This document shows, one piece after another, positions 53,193 to 63,028 of a DNA stretch of 64,000 bases. Under the pieces are notes generated by a model. That model searched no databases. It saw only the letters and a list, made by a program, of their open reading frames with translations, and was not told where the DNA came from. The DNA lies in NCBI RefSeq assembly GCF_035556095.1, contig NZ_DATMFT010000010.1, positions 1 through 64,000 of the forward strand. The letters are read 5' to 3'. The translations under genes and the position numbers were made by a program. The stretch is from Parapedobacter sp035556095. GTDB taxonomy: Bacteria > Bacteroidota > Bacteroidia > Sphingobacteriales > Sphingobacteriaceae. Every line of letters starts with the position of its first letter. The stretch's first letter is position 1.

Positions 53193-53223
53193 CAAACTTA
53201 GATAAAGTTGCGTCGAAATACAA
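53193..53223 (-). promoter_or_regulatory. Promoter for Gfo/Idh-isomerase-sulfatase run
   Basis: TTG (53221-53223) and TAAGTTTG (53193-53200) on the minus strand are separated by exactly 20 bases. The 21 bases 53191-53211 are identical to 13072-13092, another promoter in this window. No equally good promoter was found between this point and 49277. Confidence 0.66.
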
Positions 53224-53367
53224 TCGTTTTCCTCCACCACCGAGAAAAAATTACAGCGAAAACAATAGACTGCTATTCGATATCATCAGATGGCCTTGCA
53301 TTTTATACACAGTTTCTTGTAGCGTACAAAAATTTATAATATAATTGCATAGCTAATTTTAAGAAAA

Positions 53368-54573
53368 ATGCCTGAACTATTTGAACGTAGCCGAATCCAT
53401 TTAGGAGTTAAGTATCGCAGCAATGTAATTAAATTCAATCACCTGTCTTTTTTATGGTTGCTTGCCGCAGTGTCAGTTCTATCCTGCGCCAAGAACCCTA
53501 TCGATAAAAAACCGGAGGAAATCGGAAACCCTACGGAGGCAAACCACTTGTTGTTTGTTGGAAATTATGACAACAACCTTTACGCGTTGGATAGCCGTAC
53601 GGGTGCCCTTCGGTGGAAGTTCTCCACGAGCGAATCGATCCTAGGTAGTCCAACGGTGGCTAGTAATGTGGTATATTTTGGAAGTTACGACCACAAGGTG
53701 TACGCGGTCAATGCGGCGGACGGCAAGGAGAGGTGGTCGTTCCAAACTGGCGGGCCAGTGTATTCAACGCCTACAGTGTCAGACAACATCCTTTATTTCG
53801 GGAGTTCTGACAAAAAAGTGTACGCACTTAACGCGTCTAAAGGAACAAAAATATGGGAATTTGAAACCGACCATTATGTACAGACTAGCCCTACCATAGT
53901 TAATGGTATTTTATATATCGGAAGCGACGACAGCCATATCTACGCACTGGATGCAGTTTCGGGTACGTTTAAGTGGAAATTTGCTGCACGTCACCAAGCC
54001 CCCATCAGTACGACGCCCACAGTATCCGGTAACATGGTTTACGTAGGCAGCTACGATAAAACAATGTATGCGCTTGACGCGGCATCCGGTGAGCTAAAAT
54101 GGAAGTTCGAGATTGATGATGTAACCTATGCAAGCTATACAAGCCCCAGAGTGGTGAATGGCGTGGTTTACGTTGGCAGTGATACGGGCAGGTTGTACGC
54201 GCTTGATACCCAAAGTGGGGCATTTATTTGGTTATTTGAGGGTTCGGGTTATAGTGGCCACGCAACCATACATCGAGGTGTTATATACATTGGGTCAGCC
54301 TACGATAAGTTATATGCGGTAGATGCCGGGACTGGCAAAGAAATTTGGTCTTATGACACAGGCGGTGATACGCGTTCTGGCCCAACGGTGGCAGATGAAC
54401 TCATCTACGTGGGAGCGGGCAATCAACTAATGGCTATCGACATCAGTACACGCACAACTAAATGGGTTTTTGAGCCAATTCTCTCCCATGGTATCGGGTG
54501 GTTTCTGTCGTCGCCAACCGTGTTGATTGATGGCAAGGTATATTATCCGGGAATAAGCGGAAGCCACCCATAA
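53368..54573 (+). CDS. PQQ-repeat beta-propeller lipoprotein
   Basis: A 401-residue lipoprotein with a hydrophobic segment (about 28-41) ending VLSCA. The remainder is made of about eight repeats of some 40 residues with the pattern YFGSxDxKVYALDAxxGxxxWxF, for example NYDNNLYALDSRTGALRWKF and SYDKTMYALDAASGELKWKF. These are PQQ-like (BamB/PQQ-dehydrogenase-type) blades and would form an eight-bladed propeller. Residues needed for PQQ or calcium were not seen, so it is more likely a scaffold or binding protein. About 27 residues precede the signal peptide, which is long and suggests the true start may be downstream at a non-ATG codon. Confidence 0.85.
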   Translation: MPELFERSRIHLGVKYRSNVIKFNHLSFLWLLAAVSVLSCAKNPIDKKPEEIGNPTEANHLLFVGNYDNNLYALDSRTGALRWKFSTSESILGSPTVASNVVYFGSYDHKVYAVNAADGKERWSFQTGGPVYSTPTVSDNILYFGSSDKKVYALNASKGTKIWEFETDHYVQTSPTIVNGILYIGSDDSHIYALDAVSGTFKWKFAARHQAPISTTPTVSGNMVYVGSYDKTMYALDAASGELKWKFEIDDVTYASYTSPRVVNGVVYVGSDTGRLYALDTQSGAFIWLFEGSGYSGHATIHRGVIYIGSAYDKLYAVDAGTGKEIWSYDTGGDTRSGPTVADELIYVGAGNQLMAIDISTRTTKWVFEPILSHGIGWFLSSPTVLIDGKVYYPGISGSHP

Positions 54574-54989
54574 CAATGCAACTGCCCTGCCCATTGCACT
54601 AACTTCCATACTTAATACGGTTTCAATGGTATCAATACATGCTAAAAGCACCTGCAGGCCGTTCGACTCCGACTTCCCTGCAGCAGATTTCATTAGTCGC
54701 CGTGCGAATGATAAAGAACACAATCAATGCCATTGCTGCCAATGATAAAAACACGTTGCAATGGTACTGGGTTAACTAAAATCAGAGATGCCAGTAATAA
54801 AAGACTGGGCTAACTATCGCTACAGTTACGTGGTCTTTCTGAACAAAGGAAACCAAACAACAATTTTTTGTGGAATTTTATAGCGTGTAGCATCCCTGTA
54901 CCACAATGCGTCATTACAACACGTTTTATTTATGGCGCGATTTAAGTAAGTTTGCATAAGGCAGGTATTAAGGCACAAAAAACAACACC
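54574..54989. other. 416-base intergenic region before alpha-2-macroglobulin gene
   Basis: No convincing gene, RNA or terminator was seen. A short antisense frame crosses its left part but looks random. The right end holds the -7 element at 54947-54954. Confidence 0.5.
54947..54954 (+). promoter_or_regulatory. -7 element for alpha-2-macroglobulin gene
   Basis: TAAGTTTG matches TAnnTTTG and lies 35 bases before the ATG at 54990. It shares the stretch TAAGTTTGCA with the promoters at 13074 and 53193. A proper TTG at -33 was not found. Confidence 0.45.
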
Positions 54990-57900
54990 ATGATTCGTAG
55001 TATTCTTTCGCTTTTTTTGGCTATTTCCATCTCGTTCAGTATGGCACAGCAGCACTCCAAAGACGACCCCTTCCACCGAGAATGGATAAAAATCGATTCC
55101 CTTAGCTTTAACGGGTTGCCACAATCGGCAGCGAAAATAGCCCGTGAAATCAAAGCTACCGCAGAGCAGCAGGGTGACAAGGCCAATGCCATCAAGGCAA
55201 CGCTATTTTTGATTGCTAAAGAGGCGTTTACGGAGGAAAATGAGCCGACATTTACCATTCAGCAAGCAGACTCCATGATCCAGGTTTCCGACGGACCGGA
55301 GAAAGCGCTATGGCAAAGCATCACCGCCGAGCTTTACTGGCAATACTATCAGCGTAACCGGTGGTCCATATTGGACCGTACCCCGCTAGCCAGCGAGCCG
55401 CCTGCCGATATCGCCACGTGGGACGCCGCAGCACTGATTGCCAAGGCCAGCGACCTGTACCATGCCTCTATTCTCGACGGCGAATTACTCAAAACCATTC
55501 CGGTAGCGCGTTATACTCCCCTACTTGTTGAAGGAAAAAACACACGCCAACTACGGCCTACGCTGTACGACTTTCTCGCATTCAGGGCTATTGATTTTTT
55601 CCAGAATGACGAAAAGGATGTCATCAGGCCAGCATATCAATTCCAGATCGGCGGTACGCTGTGGTTTGAGCCTGCCGCGCTGCTAGCAGAGGTAAAAGTG
55701 AACCCGGCTACGCCGGAAGCGCTGCACTTCCGCGCACTGCATACTTACCAGCAGCTGCTGGCCTTCCACCTGGATGACGATCAGCCCGACGCACTCGTAG
55801 ACGCGGACCTGCAACGCCTGCAATTTGTACACCGATATGCTACCCATCCCGAGAAGGATAGCCTCTACCGCAACGCGCTGCAAACACTCGCCACACGCTA
55901 CGCAGATAGTCCGGCAGGAGCAAATGCTGCCGTCACGCTGTTGCAATTTGATTATAACCATTCGCGCGGCAAAGACTCCATAGACCTCCAGCACATGTGC
56001 CGGCAGCTCGATGCGCTCATTGCCCGCTTTCCCAATTCGGAAGGTGCCCATAATGCCGAGCAACTTCGCTACATATTAATGAACAAATCGTTGACCGTAC
56101 AGACGGAAGCCGTGTTGCTACCAGAGGAAAACAGCAAAATCCTGGTAGCTTATAGAAACCTAGCTAACGTGTACCTGCGGATTTATCCGTGGTCAAATGA
56201 GCCAACTAATCGGCGTAGGGAATTGAATAGTAGCGCGAAAGAAAAGCTATTGAAGAGTAAGCCGATTTCATCCTGGGAGGCTGCGCTGCCAGGTAGTGGA
56301 GACCGGTATGAGCACCGAACGGAAATCAAGATCGACCCGCTACCCGCCGGTCGCTACCTGCTTGTCGCATCGGCAACCGCCGACTTTTCATCGGATAGCA
56401 CCATCTTAGCCGTAGTTCCCATACAGGTGTCTTCGCTGAGCCTCCTCACCAATAATTTCGAACACCAGCATACGTTGTTTGCATTGCACCGCAAATCGGG
56501 TATGCCCATCCGGGGGGCAAAAGTAACGTTCCTCGATGAGCTCTGGGATAACACCTTTAATTCCTATCGGTATGAGGTAGTGGGTGAAGCATCCACCGAT
56601 GAGGATGGCAAAGCAACCATCCGCGTAGAAAAACGCCAACAGAATATCCGCCGCATCGTAATTTCAGCCTACGGCGATACGCTGCGCGCCGACGGCTATT
56701 TCGGTTCATATCGTGCAGAGGACAACCACGAAAAAAAGACAAACGAGCACACGTTCTTATTTACCGACCGCGCACTATACCGACCGGGACAGACCGTATA
56801 TTTCAAGGGGATTGTCGTCGAAAATGCGGCCGATGGAATGACGAACCGTGTGTTGGCCGACCACACCTCAGAAGTGACCCTTTTTGACGCCAACAACCAG
56901 AAAGTAAGCACGATGGAGCTCACCACCAATACCTACGGCTCGTTCGCTGGAAAATTTACCGCACCCGCTAACGGGCTCACTGGCCAAATGCGCATCGGTA
57001 CCGAGAACGGCAATGCCTACTTTGCCGTGGAAGAATATAAACGGCCAAAATTCGAGGTACTGTTTGATACGGTGAAAGCCAACATCGCCCTCAACGAAGA
57101 AATCAATATCAAGGGACATGCTGCGGCCTATGCCGGCAATAACATCGATGGCGCCGAGGTGAAATATCGCGTGGTCAGGCGGGCGCGGTTTCCCTATTTC
57201 TGGGCATTTTACCGTTGGGGTCAACCACAGTCGCACCAAATGGAGATTGCCAATGGCGCCGTACAAACACAACCCGACGGCACGTTTGAAGTGACGTTTA
57301 CCACGATTCCCGATGAGCAGATCGACCCGCAGACATTACCAGTGTTCACCTACACGATATATGCCGATGTGACGGACATCAACGGCGAAACGCAAAGTGG
57401 CAACCAGCATGTACAGGCGGGATACCGCTCCTTGCAACTCACGGCCTCCATAGCCACGCAACTCAATGCTAGCCAGAAAAACCAGTTGACCATTACCACT
57501 CAAAACCTGAATGGCATCGCTACCCCAACCGATGTTGCGCTATCCGTTGCCCCGCTCAACTTTCCGGGCAAGCTGTACCGCGAGCGAATGTGGGAGAAGC
57601 CAGACCGATACACCATGAATGAACAGGAGTTCAGGCAGTTATTTCCGGATGATGAGTACGCCGACGAATCCAATTACATGAATTGGGCTGTCGGTAAAAC
57701 GAGCTGGTCGGCCACTACCCATACCGGAAAACAGCAACCCATAGAACTACCCACCTCAGCTTGGAAGTCGGAGGGATGGCATGTGATCACGCTCACCACG
57801 GCGGACCCCCAGGGCAATGAAATCATCGAGAAACTATATACCTATGCGGCCAAACCGGTAGCGGATGCCAAACCGCAACAGCCCCTACTGGTATTGGCCG

Positions 57901-60900
57901 ACAAAACGTCGCTGGAGCCGGGCGACACGCTGGACCTCATCGTGAAAACCGGCTTTGATAGCACTTATGTACTGGAAACAAACACCGATATCAAACCCGA
58001 ATTCACGACCTTTTCCGAACGTCGCAGCATTAACCGCCCCATCGTTGAGGCGGACCGCGGCGGCCTAGGCTTCGGTTGGTTATATGTGCACAACAACCGG
58101 GTATACCAAAGTAATAAACAAGTGGATGTACCCTGGTCTGATCGTGACCTTCAGTTGGAATGGGCAACCCACCGCGACAAACTATTACCGGGGGCTGCTG
58201 AAGAATGGCAATTGACTATCAAAGGAAATAAAAAGGAAGCCGTCGCGGCAGAGCTGTTGGCAGGCTTATACGATGCATCGCTGGATGCCCTGAAACTTCA
58301 TCGTTGGAACTGGAACCGACTCACACCCAACCGCTGGTTGCGAACCCACTGGGGAACCAACTGGACATTCACGACCGTTACCGGTAACCTGTGGCTGAAT
58401 AGTATCAATGGAGATCTGCCCACCGCTTACGAAAAACGATACGACGAACTGCTCAATTATCCCGTGCAACAGGTTCTCTCCAAACAACACGGCAATTTCA
58501 TGATAAGAGGTGTAGCAGCAGCGGCACCAGCAGCACGGGAAGAAGCTGTTTTCCAAAGTGTGGAGCTCTCCAATGGGCGCCAAAACGAAAATAGCCTCGA
58601 TGAAGTCGTGGTAGTGGGATTTGGGCGACAGGAAAAGCAGGCAGTTGTCGGTTCCGTGACGGTGGTTGAGACTGAACAACCAACGATATCTATACGGGCC
58701 AACTTACAGGAAACTGCCTTTTTCTTTCCCCAACTGCAAACGGATGCCGAGGGCAACGTCACCTTTAAATTCACCATGCCCGAAGCACTCACCGAATGGA
58801 AGCTGATGGCTTTCGCTCATACCACCGATTGGAAAACGGGCTACCTAGAAGGAAAGATCAAAACCCAAAAAGACTTCATGGTGATGCCCAATCTACCCCG
58901 CTTCCTGCGGCAGGGTGACCGCATCAGCATCAGTGCAAAGGTGAGCAACATCAGCACGCAAGCCTTGCAGGGCACGGCTTACGTGGAATTGCTTGACGCC
59001 ACTACATTGCAACCGCTTTCGGACATTGGCAACGGTCTGGAAAATCAAGATTTTGCCGTAGATGCGGAACAAAGTACCGATGTGGCTTGGACATTCGCCG
59101 TTCCCGATAACCTCTTCAACGCCGTGGTGGTACGGATCTCCGCCAAAGCGGGCAACTTCACCGATGGCGAGGAAACCACCCTACCGGTAGTAACCAACCG
59201 CACATTGGTAACCGAAACCCTGCCATTGCCTATTCGCGGTAATGAAAGCAAAACCTTTACGCTGGATAAGCTAGCGAACACGACGAGTGAGACCCGGGTA
59301 AACCATGCACTCACCGTGGAGTTTACGGGCAACCCCGCATGGTATGCCGTGCAAGCACTCCCTTACTTGATGGAGTACCCCTATGAATGTGCGGAACAAA
59401 TTTTCGGCCGCGTGTATGCCAACGCACTGGCCGCCCACATCGTTGACCAGGCACCGCGCGTGAAAGCTATTTTTGAACAATGGAAAACCAGCGATACTAC
59501 CGCCCTGCTTTCCAACCTGGAAAAAAACCAGGAGCTTAAATCGGCTCTTCTCGAAGAGACACCGTGGGTGATGGAAGCCAAGAATGAGCGGGAGCAGAAA
59601 CACCGTATCGCCCAGCTGTTCGAAAACCATAAGCTTGCGCATGGCCTTCAAGAAAACCTGACCAAACTGGCAGAGATGCAGCTTAGCGACGGCAGCTTCC
59701 CGTGGTTCAGGGGGATGTATGGCAACCGTTACATCACGCAGTACATCACCACGGGCATCGCCCGGCTACAACGGCTGGGTGTGGAGGCCGCCGCATCGGA
59801 AACGGCCAAGCAGATACTCACAAAAGCGGTGGATTACTTAGACCTTCAGGTGAAAGACGATTACGACTATCTGATGAAGAATAAAATGGACCTCAGCCAA
59901 CGGCACCTGAGGTATACCCATGTCCACTACCTGTATATGCGCAGCCTCATAGCGGATCTGCCGATACGTCAGCAAAATCGTGTAGCTTACGATTTCTACC
60001 TCGAACAGGCCGCTAAATTCTGGAACACCTTCAACCCATACCTAAAAGGGCAGCTCGCGCTAGCCCTTCATCGAGCGGATGACGGCCAAACAGCCGAAGC
60101 CATCATCGCGTCCCTGCGTGAAACAGCCGTGCAAAGTGAAGAAATGGGCATGTACTGGAAGATCATGCCCCGCGGTTATTGGTGGTATGAAGCACCTATC
60201 GAGGCCCAGGCTTTGCTTATAGAGGCGTTTGCCGAAGTAGCATCTGACCAACAAGCGGTAGACAACCTGAAGGTCTGGCTCATCAAGCAGAAACAAACCC
60301 AGCATTGGAATACCACCAAAGCGACAGCCGATGCGATCTATGCACTATTATTGCAAGGAAGCGATTGGCTCGTAAATGAACCCGAGGTAACCATTGCATT
60401 GGGCAAGGAAACCATCCGGTCTACCGAATTGAAAACTGAAGCAGGTACCGGCTATTTCAAAAAACGCTTTGATGGCGATACGGTGACTCCCGGTATGGGC
60501 AACATCTCCGTAAAAGTAGCTAAAGCCGAGAATGAAGGAGTAGCTTGGGGTGCCGTGTATTGGCAGTATTTCGAAGACTTGGATAAAATAACTAAGGCGG
60601 AAACGCCCTTAAGTTTACGCAAACAGCTTTATATCCAACGGAATACCGACCGCGGGCCGGTTTTGGAGGAAATCAACGCGGACAACCCTTTGCAGATAGG
60701 CGATAAGGTGACCGTACGGATTGAATTGCGCGTAGACCGCGACATGGAATATGTACACCTCAAAGATATGCGGGCCGCGTGTTTTGAGCCTATAAACGTA
60801 TTGAGTGGTCATCGCTACCAGAACGGGCTCGGCTACTACGAAAGTACGCGTGACGTGGCAACCAATTTCTTCTTCGATTACTTGCGTAAGGGCACCTATG

Positions 60901-61034
60901 TGTTTGAGTACCCGGTATTCGTATCGCAAGCGGGCGACTTCTCCAACGGCATCAGCACCATCCAAAGCATGTACGCACCGGAGTTCAGTAGTCATAGTGA
61001 AGGAATCAGGGTACAGGTTAAACAAAAACAATAG
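54990..61034 (+). CDS. Alpha-2-macroglobulin family protein with SusC-like motif in bait-region position
   Basis: A 2014-residue exported protein (signal peptide about 1-19, ending SMAQ). Macroglobulin domains fill the N-terminal two thirds; MG2 starts near residue 589 (FTDRALYRPGQTVYFKG). The A2M domain follows at about 1240 (FFFPQLQTDAEGNVTF, MPEALTEWKLMAF). The thioester motif CAEQ begins at Cys 1467, so covalent trapping of proteases is possible. Just before the A2M domain, where the protease bait region lies in the family, residues about 1170-1235 include LDEVVVVGFGRQEK (from 1203) and GSVTVVE, nearly identical to the TonB-box/plug signature of the SusC proteins here. The usual PbpC partner gene is absent; a WYL regulator follows after 8 bases. 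Confidence 0.93.
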   Translation: MIRSILSLFLAISISFSMAQQHSKDDPFHREWIKIDSLSFNGLPQSAAKIAREIKATAEQQGDKANAIKATLFLIAKEAFTEENEPTFTIQQADSMIQVSDGPEKALWQSITAELYWQYYQRNRWSILDRTPLASEPPADIATWDAAALIAKASDLYHASILDGELLKTIPVARYTPLLVEGKNTRQLRPTLYDFLAFRAIDFFQNDEKDVIRPAYQFQIGGTLWFEPAALLAEVKVNPATPEALHFRALHTYQQLLAFHLDDDQPDALVDADLQRLQFVHRYATHPEKDSLYRNALQTLATRYADSPAGANAAVTLLQFDYNHSRGKDSIDLQHMCRQLDALIARFPNSEGAHNAEQLRYILMNKSLTVQTEAVLLPEENSKILVAYRNLANVYLRIYPWSNEPTNRRRELNSSAKEKLLKSKPISSWEAALPGSGDRYEHRTEIKIDPLPAGRYLLVASATADFSSDSTILAVVPIQVSSLSLLTNNFEHQHTLFALHRKSGMPIRGAKVTFLDELWDNTFNSYRYEVVGEASTDEDGKATIRVEKRQQNIRRIVISAYGDTLRADGYFGSYRAEDNHEKKTNEHTFLFTDRALYRPGQTVYFKGIVVENAADGMTNRVLADHTSEVTLFDANNQKVSTMELTTNTYGSFAGKFTAPANGLTGQMRIGTENGNAYFAVEEYKRPKFEVLFDTVKANIALNEEINIKGHAAAYAGNNIDGAEVKYRVVRRARFPYFWAFYRWGQPQSHQMEIANGAVQTQPDGTFEVTFTTIPDEQIDPQTLPVFTYTIYADVTDINGETQSGNQHVQAGYRSLQLTASIATQLNASQKNQLTITTQNLNGIATPTDVALSVAPLNFPGKLYRERMWEKPDRYTMNEQEFRQLFPDDEYADESNYMNWAVGKTSWSATTHTGKQQPIELPTSAWKSEGWHVITLTTADPQGNEIIEKLYTYAAKPVADAKPQQPLLVLADKTSLEPGDTLDLIVKTGFDSTYVLETNTDIKPEFTTFSERRSINRPIVEADRGGLGFGWLYVHNNRVYQSNKQVDVPWSDRDLQLEWATHRDKLLPGAAEEWQLTIKGNKKEAVAAELLAGLYDASLDALKLHRWNWNRLTPNRWLRTHWGTNWTFTTVTGNLWLNSINGDLPTAYEKRYDELLNYPVQQVLSKQHGNFMIRGVAAAAPAAREEAVFQSVELSNGRQNENSLDEVVVVGFGRQEKQAVVGSVTVVETEQPTISIRANLQETAFFFPQLQTDAEGNVTFKFTMPEALTEWKLMAFAHTTDWKTGYLEGKIKTQKDFMVMPNLPRFLRQGDRISISAKVSNISTQALQGTAYVELLDATTLQPLSDIGNGLENQDFAVDAEQSTDVAWTFAVPDNLFNAVVVRISAKAGNFTDGEETTLPVVTNRTLVTETLPLPIRGNESKTFTLDKLANTTSETRVNHALTVEFTGNPAWYAVQALPYLMEYPYECAEQIFGRVYANALAAHIVDQAPRVKAIFEQWKTSDTTALLSNLEKNQELKSALLEETPWVMEAKNEREQKHRIAQLFENHKLAHGLQENLTKLAEMQLSDGSFPWFRGMYGNRYITQYITTGIARLQRLGVEAAASETAKQILTKAVDYLDLQVKDDYDYLMKNKMDLSQRHLRYTHVHYLYMRSLIADLPIRQQNRVAYDFYLEQAAKFWNTFNPYLKGQLALALHRADDGQTAEAIIASLRETAVQSEEMGMYWKIMPRGYWWYEAPIEAQALLIEAFAEVASDQQAVDNLKVWLIKQKQTQHWNTTKATADAIYALLLQGSDWLVNEPEVTIALGKETIRSTELKTEAGTGYFKKRFDGDTVTPGMGNISVKVAKAENEGVAWGAVYWQYFEDLDKITKAETPLSLRKQLYIQRNTDRGPVLEEINADNPLQIGDKVTVRIELRVDRDMEYVHLKDMRAACFEPINVLSGHRYQNGLGYYESTRDVATNFFFDYLRKGTYVFEYPVFVSQAGDFSNGISTIQSMYAPEFSSHSEGIRVQVKQKQ

Positions 61035-61042
61035 CCTGCACC

Positions 61043-62020
61043 ATGGCTGTTGATACGACGAAGCGATTCGACCGGATTGTGAGCATTTATATCCAGCTCC
61101 AATCCAAACGCGTGGTAAAGGCACAGGAACTCGCCGACCGGTTCGGCGTGAGCCTACGCACGATTTACCGCGATATCCGTAGCTTGGAACAGGCAGGGGT
61201 GCCGATATTCGGCGAAGCCGGCGCGGGTTACAGCATTGTGGACGGTTATCGGCTCCCGCCCGTGCTCTTCACCCAGGAAGAGGCCATGAGCTTTGTAGGT
61301 GCCCAGAAATTGATGGGCAAGTTCATGGATCGTCGGCTGCAGGAGCATTACGAAACAGCGCTCTATAAGATCAAGGCGGTGTTGCGGATGAGCGAGAAGG
61401 ACTCGTTATCCGCTATCGAATCAAAGATCGTGATGGCGAAATCGGGGTATGAGGTCTTTAACAGCAACGTACCCCATGCGCTTAGCAGTTTAATTGAAAG
61501 CATTGCCCAACGGCGGCAGGTGTTTTTATCATATAAGGGAGTGAATGATGAAAGACCGAAGCCACGTACTATTGAACCAGTAGGGCTTTTCCATGAAATG
61601 AACTTTTGGTACGTATATGCATATTGCCACACCCGAAAGGATTACCGCCAGTTCCGGGCCGATAGGATTGCACAGCTACACCTCCTCGACGGACCGTTTG
61701 AGCGCGAACATCCCTCGCTTGGCGAATTTATGGCTGAACGGGAGCGTGCGCACAGCAACCTCCCGAAAATGACGATCCGCGTCCGCGTAGAGAATCCTTT
61801 TGCCGCCCATATGAAATGGGACCGGCGCTATTGGGGGTTCGTCTCCGAACACGATTGCGGGACATATACCGAAATGGTATTCGAAACACGGGACTTCCAA
61901 GAGGGTTTTCCGCGTTGGCTCCTCATGTACGGTGATGGCGTACAGGTACTCGAACCGGACGCTGTACGCCAACGCGTTGGTGAACTGATTGAAGCCGTCG
62001 CTGCGAATTTTCGGAAGTAA
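61043..62020 (+). CDS. WYL-domain helix-turn-helix transcriptional regulator
   Basis: A 325-residue YafY-type regulator. The N-terminal winged helix (about 5-60) reads FDRIVSIYIQLQSKRVVKAQELADRFGVS and RTIYRDIRSLEQAGVPI. The WYL domain (about 145-225) shows FLSYKGVNDE, IEPVGLFHEMNFWYVYAYC and YRQFRADRIAQL; the name-giving W-Y-L is F/W-Y-V here. A WCX extension ends the protein. It could bind a nucleotide or small ligand. It starts 8 bases after the alpha-2-macroglobulin gene, so it is likely cotranscribed and might autoregulate. Confidence 0.92.
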   Translation: MAVDTTKRFDRIVSIYIQLQSKRVVKAQELADRFGVSLRTIYRDIRSLEQAGVPIFGEAGAGYSIVDGYRLPPVLFTQEEAMSFVGAQKLMGKFMDRRLQEHYETALYKIKAVLRMSEKDSLSAIESKIVMAKSGYEVFNSNVPHALSSLIESIAQRRQVFLSYKGVNDERPKPRTIEPVGLFHEMNFWYVYAYCHTRKDYRQFRADRIAQLHLLDGPFEREHPSLGEFMAERERAHSNLPKMTIRVRVENPFAAHMKWDRRYWGFVSEHDCGTYTEMVFETRDFQEGFPRWLLMYGDGVQVLEPDAVRQRVGELIEAVAANFRK

Positions 62021-62081
62021 TCGTCGCAAACACCCCCCAAAATTGGCATTTATGCCCTTAACGTTTCTTTTAGTTGCGCCC

Positions 62082-62089
62082 TATATTTG
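62082..62089 (+). promoter_or_regulatory. -7 element and ribosome site for double-VOC gene
   Basis: TATATTTG (62082-62089) matches TAnnTTTG. It is followed at 62105-62110 by AAGGAG, six bases before the ATG at 62117, an unusually strong Shine-Dalgarno site for this phylum. This fixes the start and argues against the frame beginning at 61989. Confidence 0.5.
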
Positions 62090-62116
62090 TAATAGAATAA
62101 TAGAAAGGAGCTTATC

Positions 62117-63019
62117 ATGCAAAAAATCATGCCTCATTTGTGGTTCGACCGGGAAGCGAAAGAAGCGGCCGAATTTTATACCACGATATTCCCCGAATCA
62201 CGCATCACCGGTATTACCACGCTGAGCGATACGCCGTCAGGCGATGCCGACGTGGTGTCTTTTCAGCTTTGGAACTATTCCTTTATGGCCATAAGTGCTG
62301 GGCCCTTATTCAAATTCAACCCGTCCGTTTCCTTCATGGTCAATTTTGATCCATCGCGCGATGGGGAAGCGGCAAACCGGATAAATGACATTTGGGCAAA
62401 GCTCTCCGATGGTGGAAAGGTATTGATGCCGCTCGACACATATCCTTTCAGCGAGCGGTACGGATGGATACAGGATAAATACGGTCTTTCGTGGCAGCTG
62501 ATACTTACCGATCCGAAAGGTGAGGAACGCCCACCGATCATTCCAACGCTATTGTTTGTCGGCGATGTTTGCGGAAAAGCGGAAGAGGCTACTGATTTTT
62601 ACCTTTCGGTATTTCGGGACACGCAGCGCGGTAACATTGCCCGCTATCCATCGGGCATGGAACCCGATCAGGAAGGTACCGTGATGTTCTCGGACTTCCA
62701 GCTCCAAGGCCAGTGGTTTGCGGCGATGGACAGTGCACGGGAGCGCGGCTACGCCTTCAACGAGGCCGTTTCGTTGATGGTTAATTGTGACACGCAGGAG
62801 GAGATTGATCACCTTTGGGAAAAGCTATCGGCCGTGCCCGAAGCGGAGCAATGTGGCTGGCTGAAAGACCAGTTCGGCCTATCCTGGCAAATATCGCCTG
62901 CTATCTTCGAGGAGATGATGCAAGACCCCGACCCGGAAAAAGTAGCCCGGGTTACCCGGGCCTTTATGCAAATGAAAAAGTTTGATATCGAGCAGTTAAA
63001 GGGTGCTTACCGTGGGTAA
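62117..63019 (+). CDS. Tandem PhnB-like VOC-family protein
   Basis: A 300-residue protein of two fused PhnB/3-demethylubiquinone-9 methyltransferase-like VOC domains. Domain 1 (about 1-140) starts KIMPHLWFDREAKEAAEFY and ends YGLSWQLILTD; domain 2 (about 145-285) has LLFVGDVCGKAEEATDFYLSVF and QFGLSWQISPAIF. Both halves share the pattern GW..D.FGLSWQ, showing internal duplication. No enzymatic function is established for this group. It converges on dinB with only nine bases between. Confidence 0.9.
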   Translation: MQKIMPHLWFDREAKEAAEFYTTIFPESRITGITTLSDTPSGDADVVSFQLWNYSFMAISAGPLFKFNPSVSFMVNFDPSRDGEAANRINDIWAKLSDGGKVLMPLDTYPFSERYGWIQDKYGLSWQLILTDPKGEERPPIIPTLLFVGDVCGKAEEATDFYLSVFRDTQRGNIARYPSGMEPDQEGTVMFSDFQLQGQWFAAMDSARERGYAFNEAVSLMVNCDTQEEIDHLWEKLSAVPEAEQCGWLKDQFGLSWQISPAIFEEMMQDPDPEKVARVTRAFMQMKKFDIEQLKGAYRG

Positions 63020-63028
63020 GCCCATACG

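Noticed and set aside
54427..54723. 98-residue minus-strand frame overlapping the end of the PQQ-repeat gene
   Set aside because: Most of it is antisense to clear PQQ blades, has no ribosome site, and the composition looks random.
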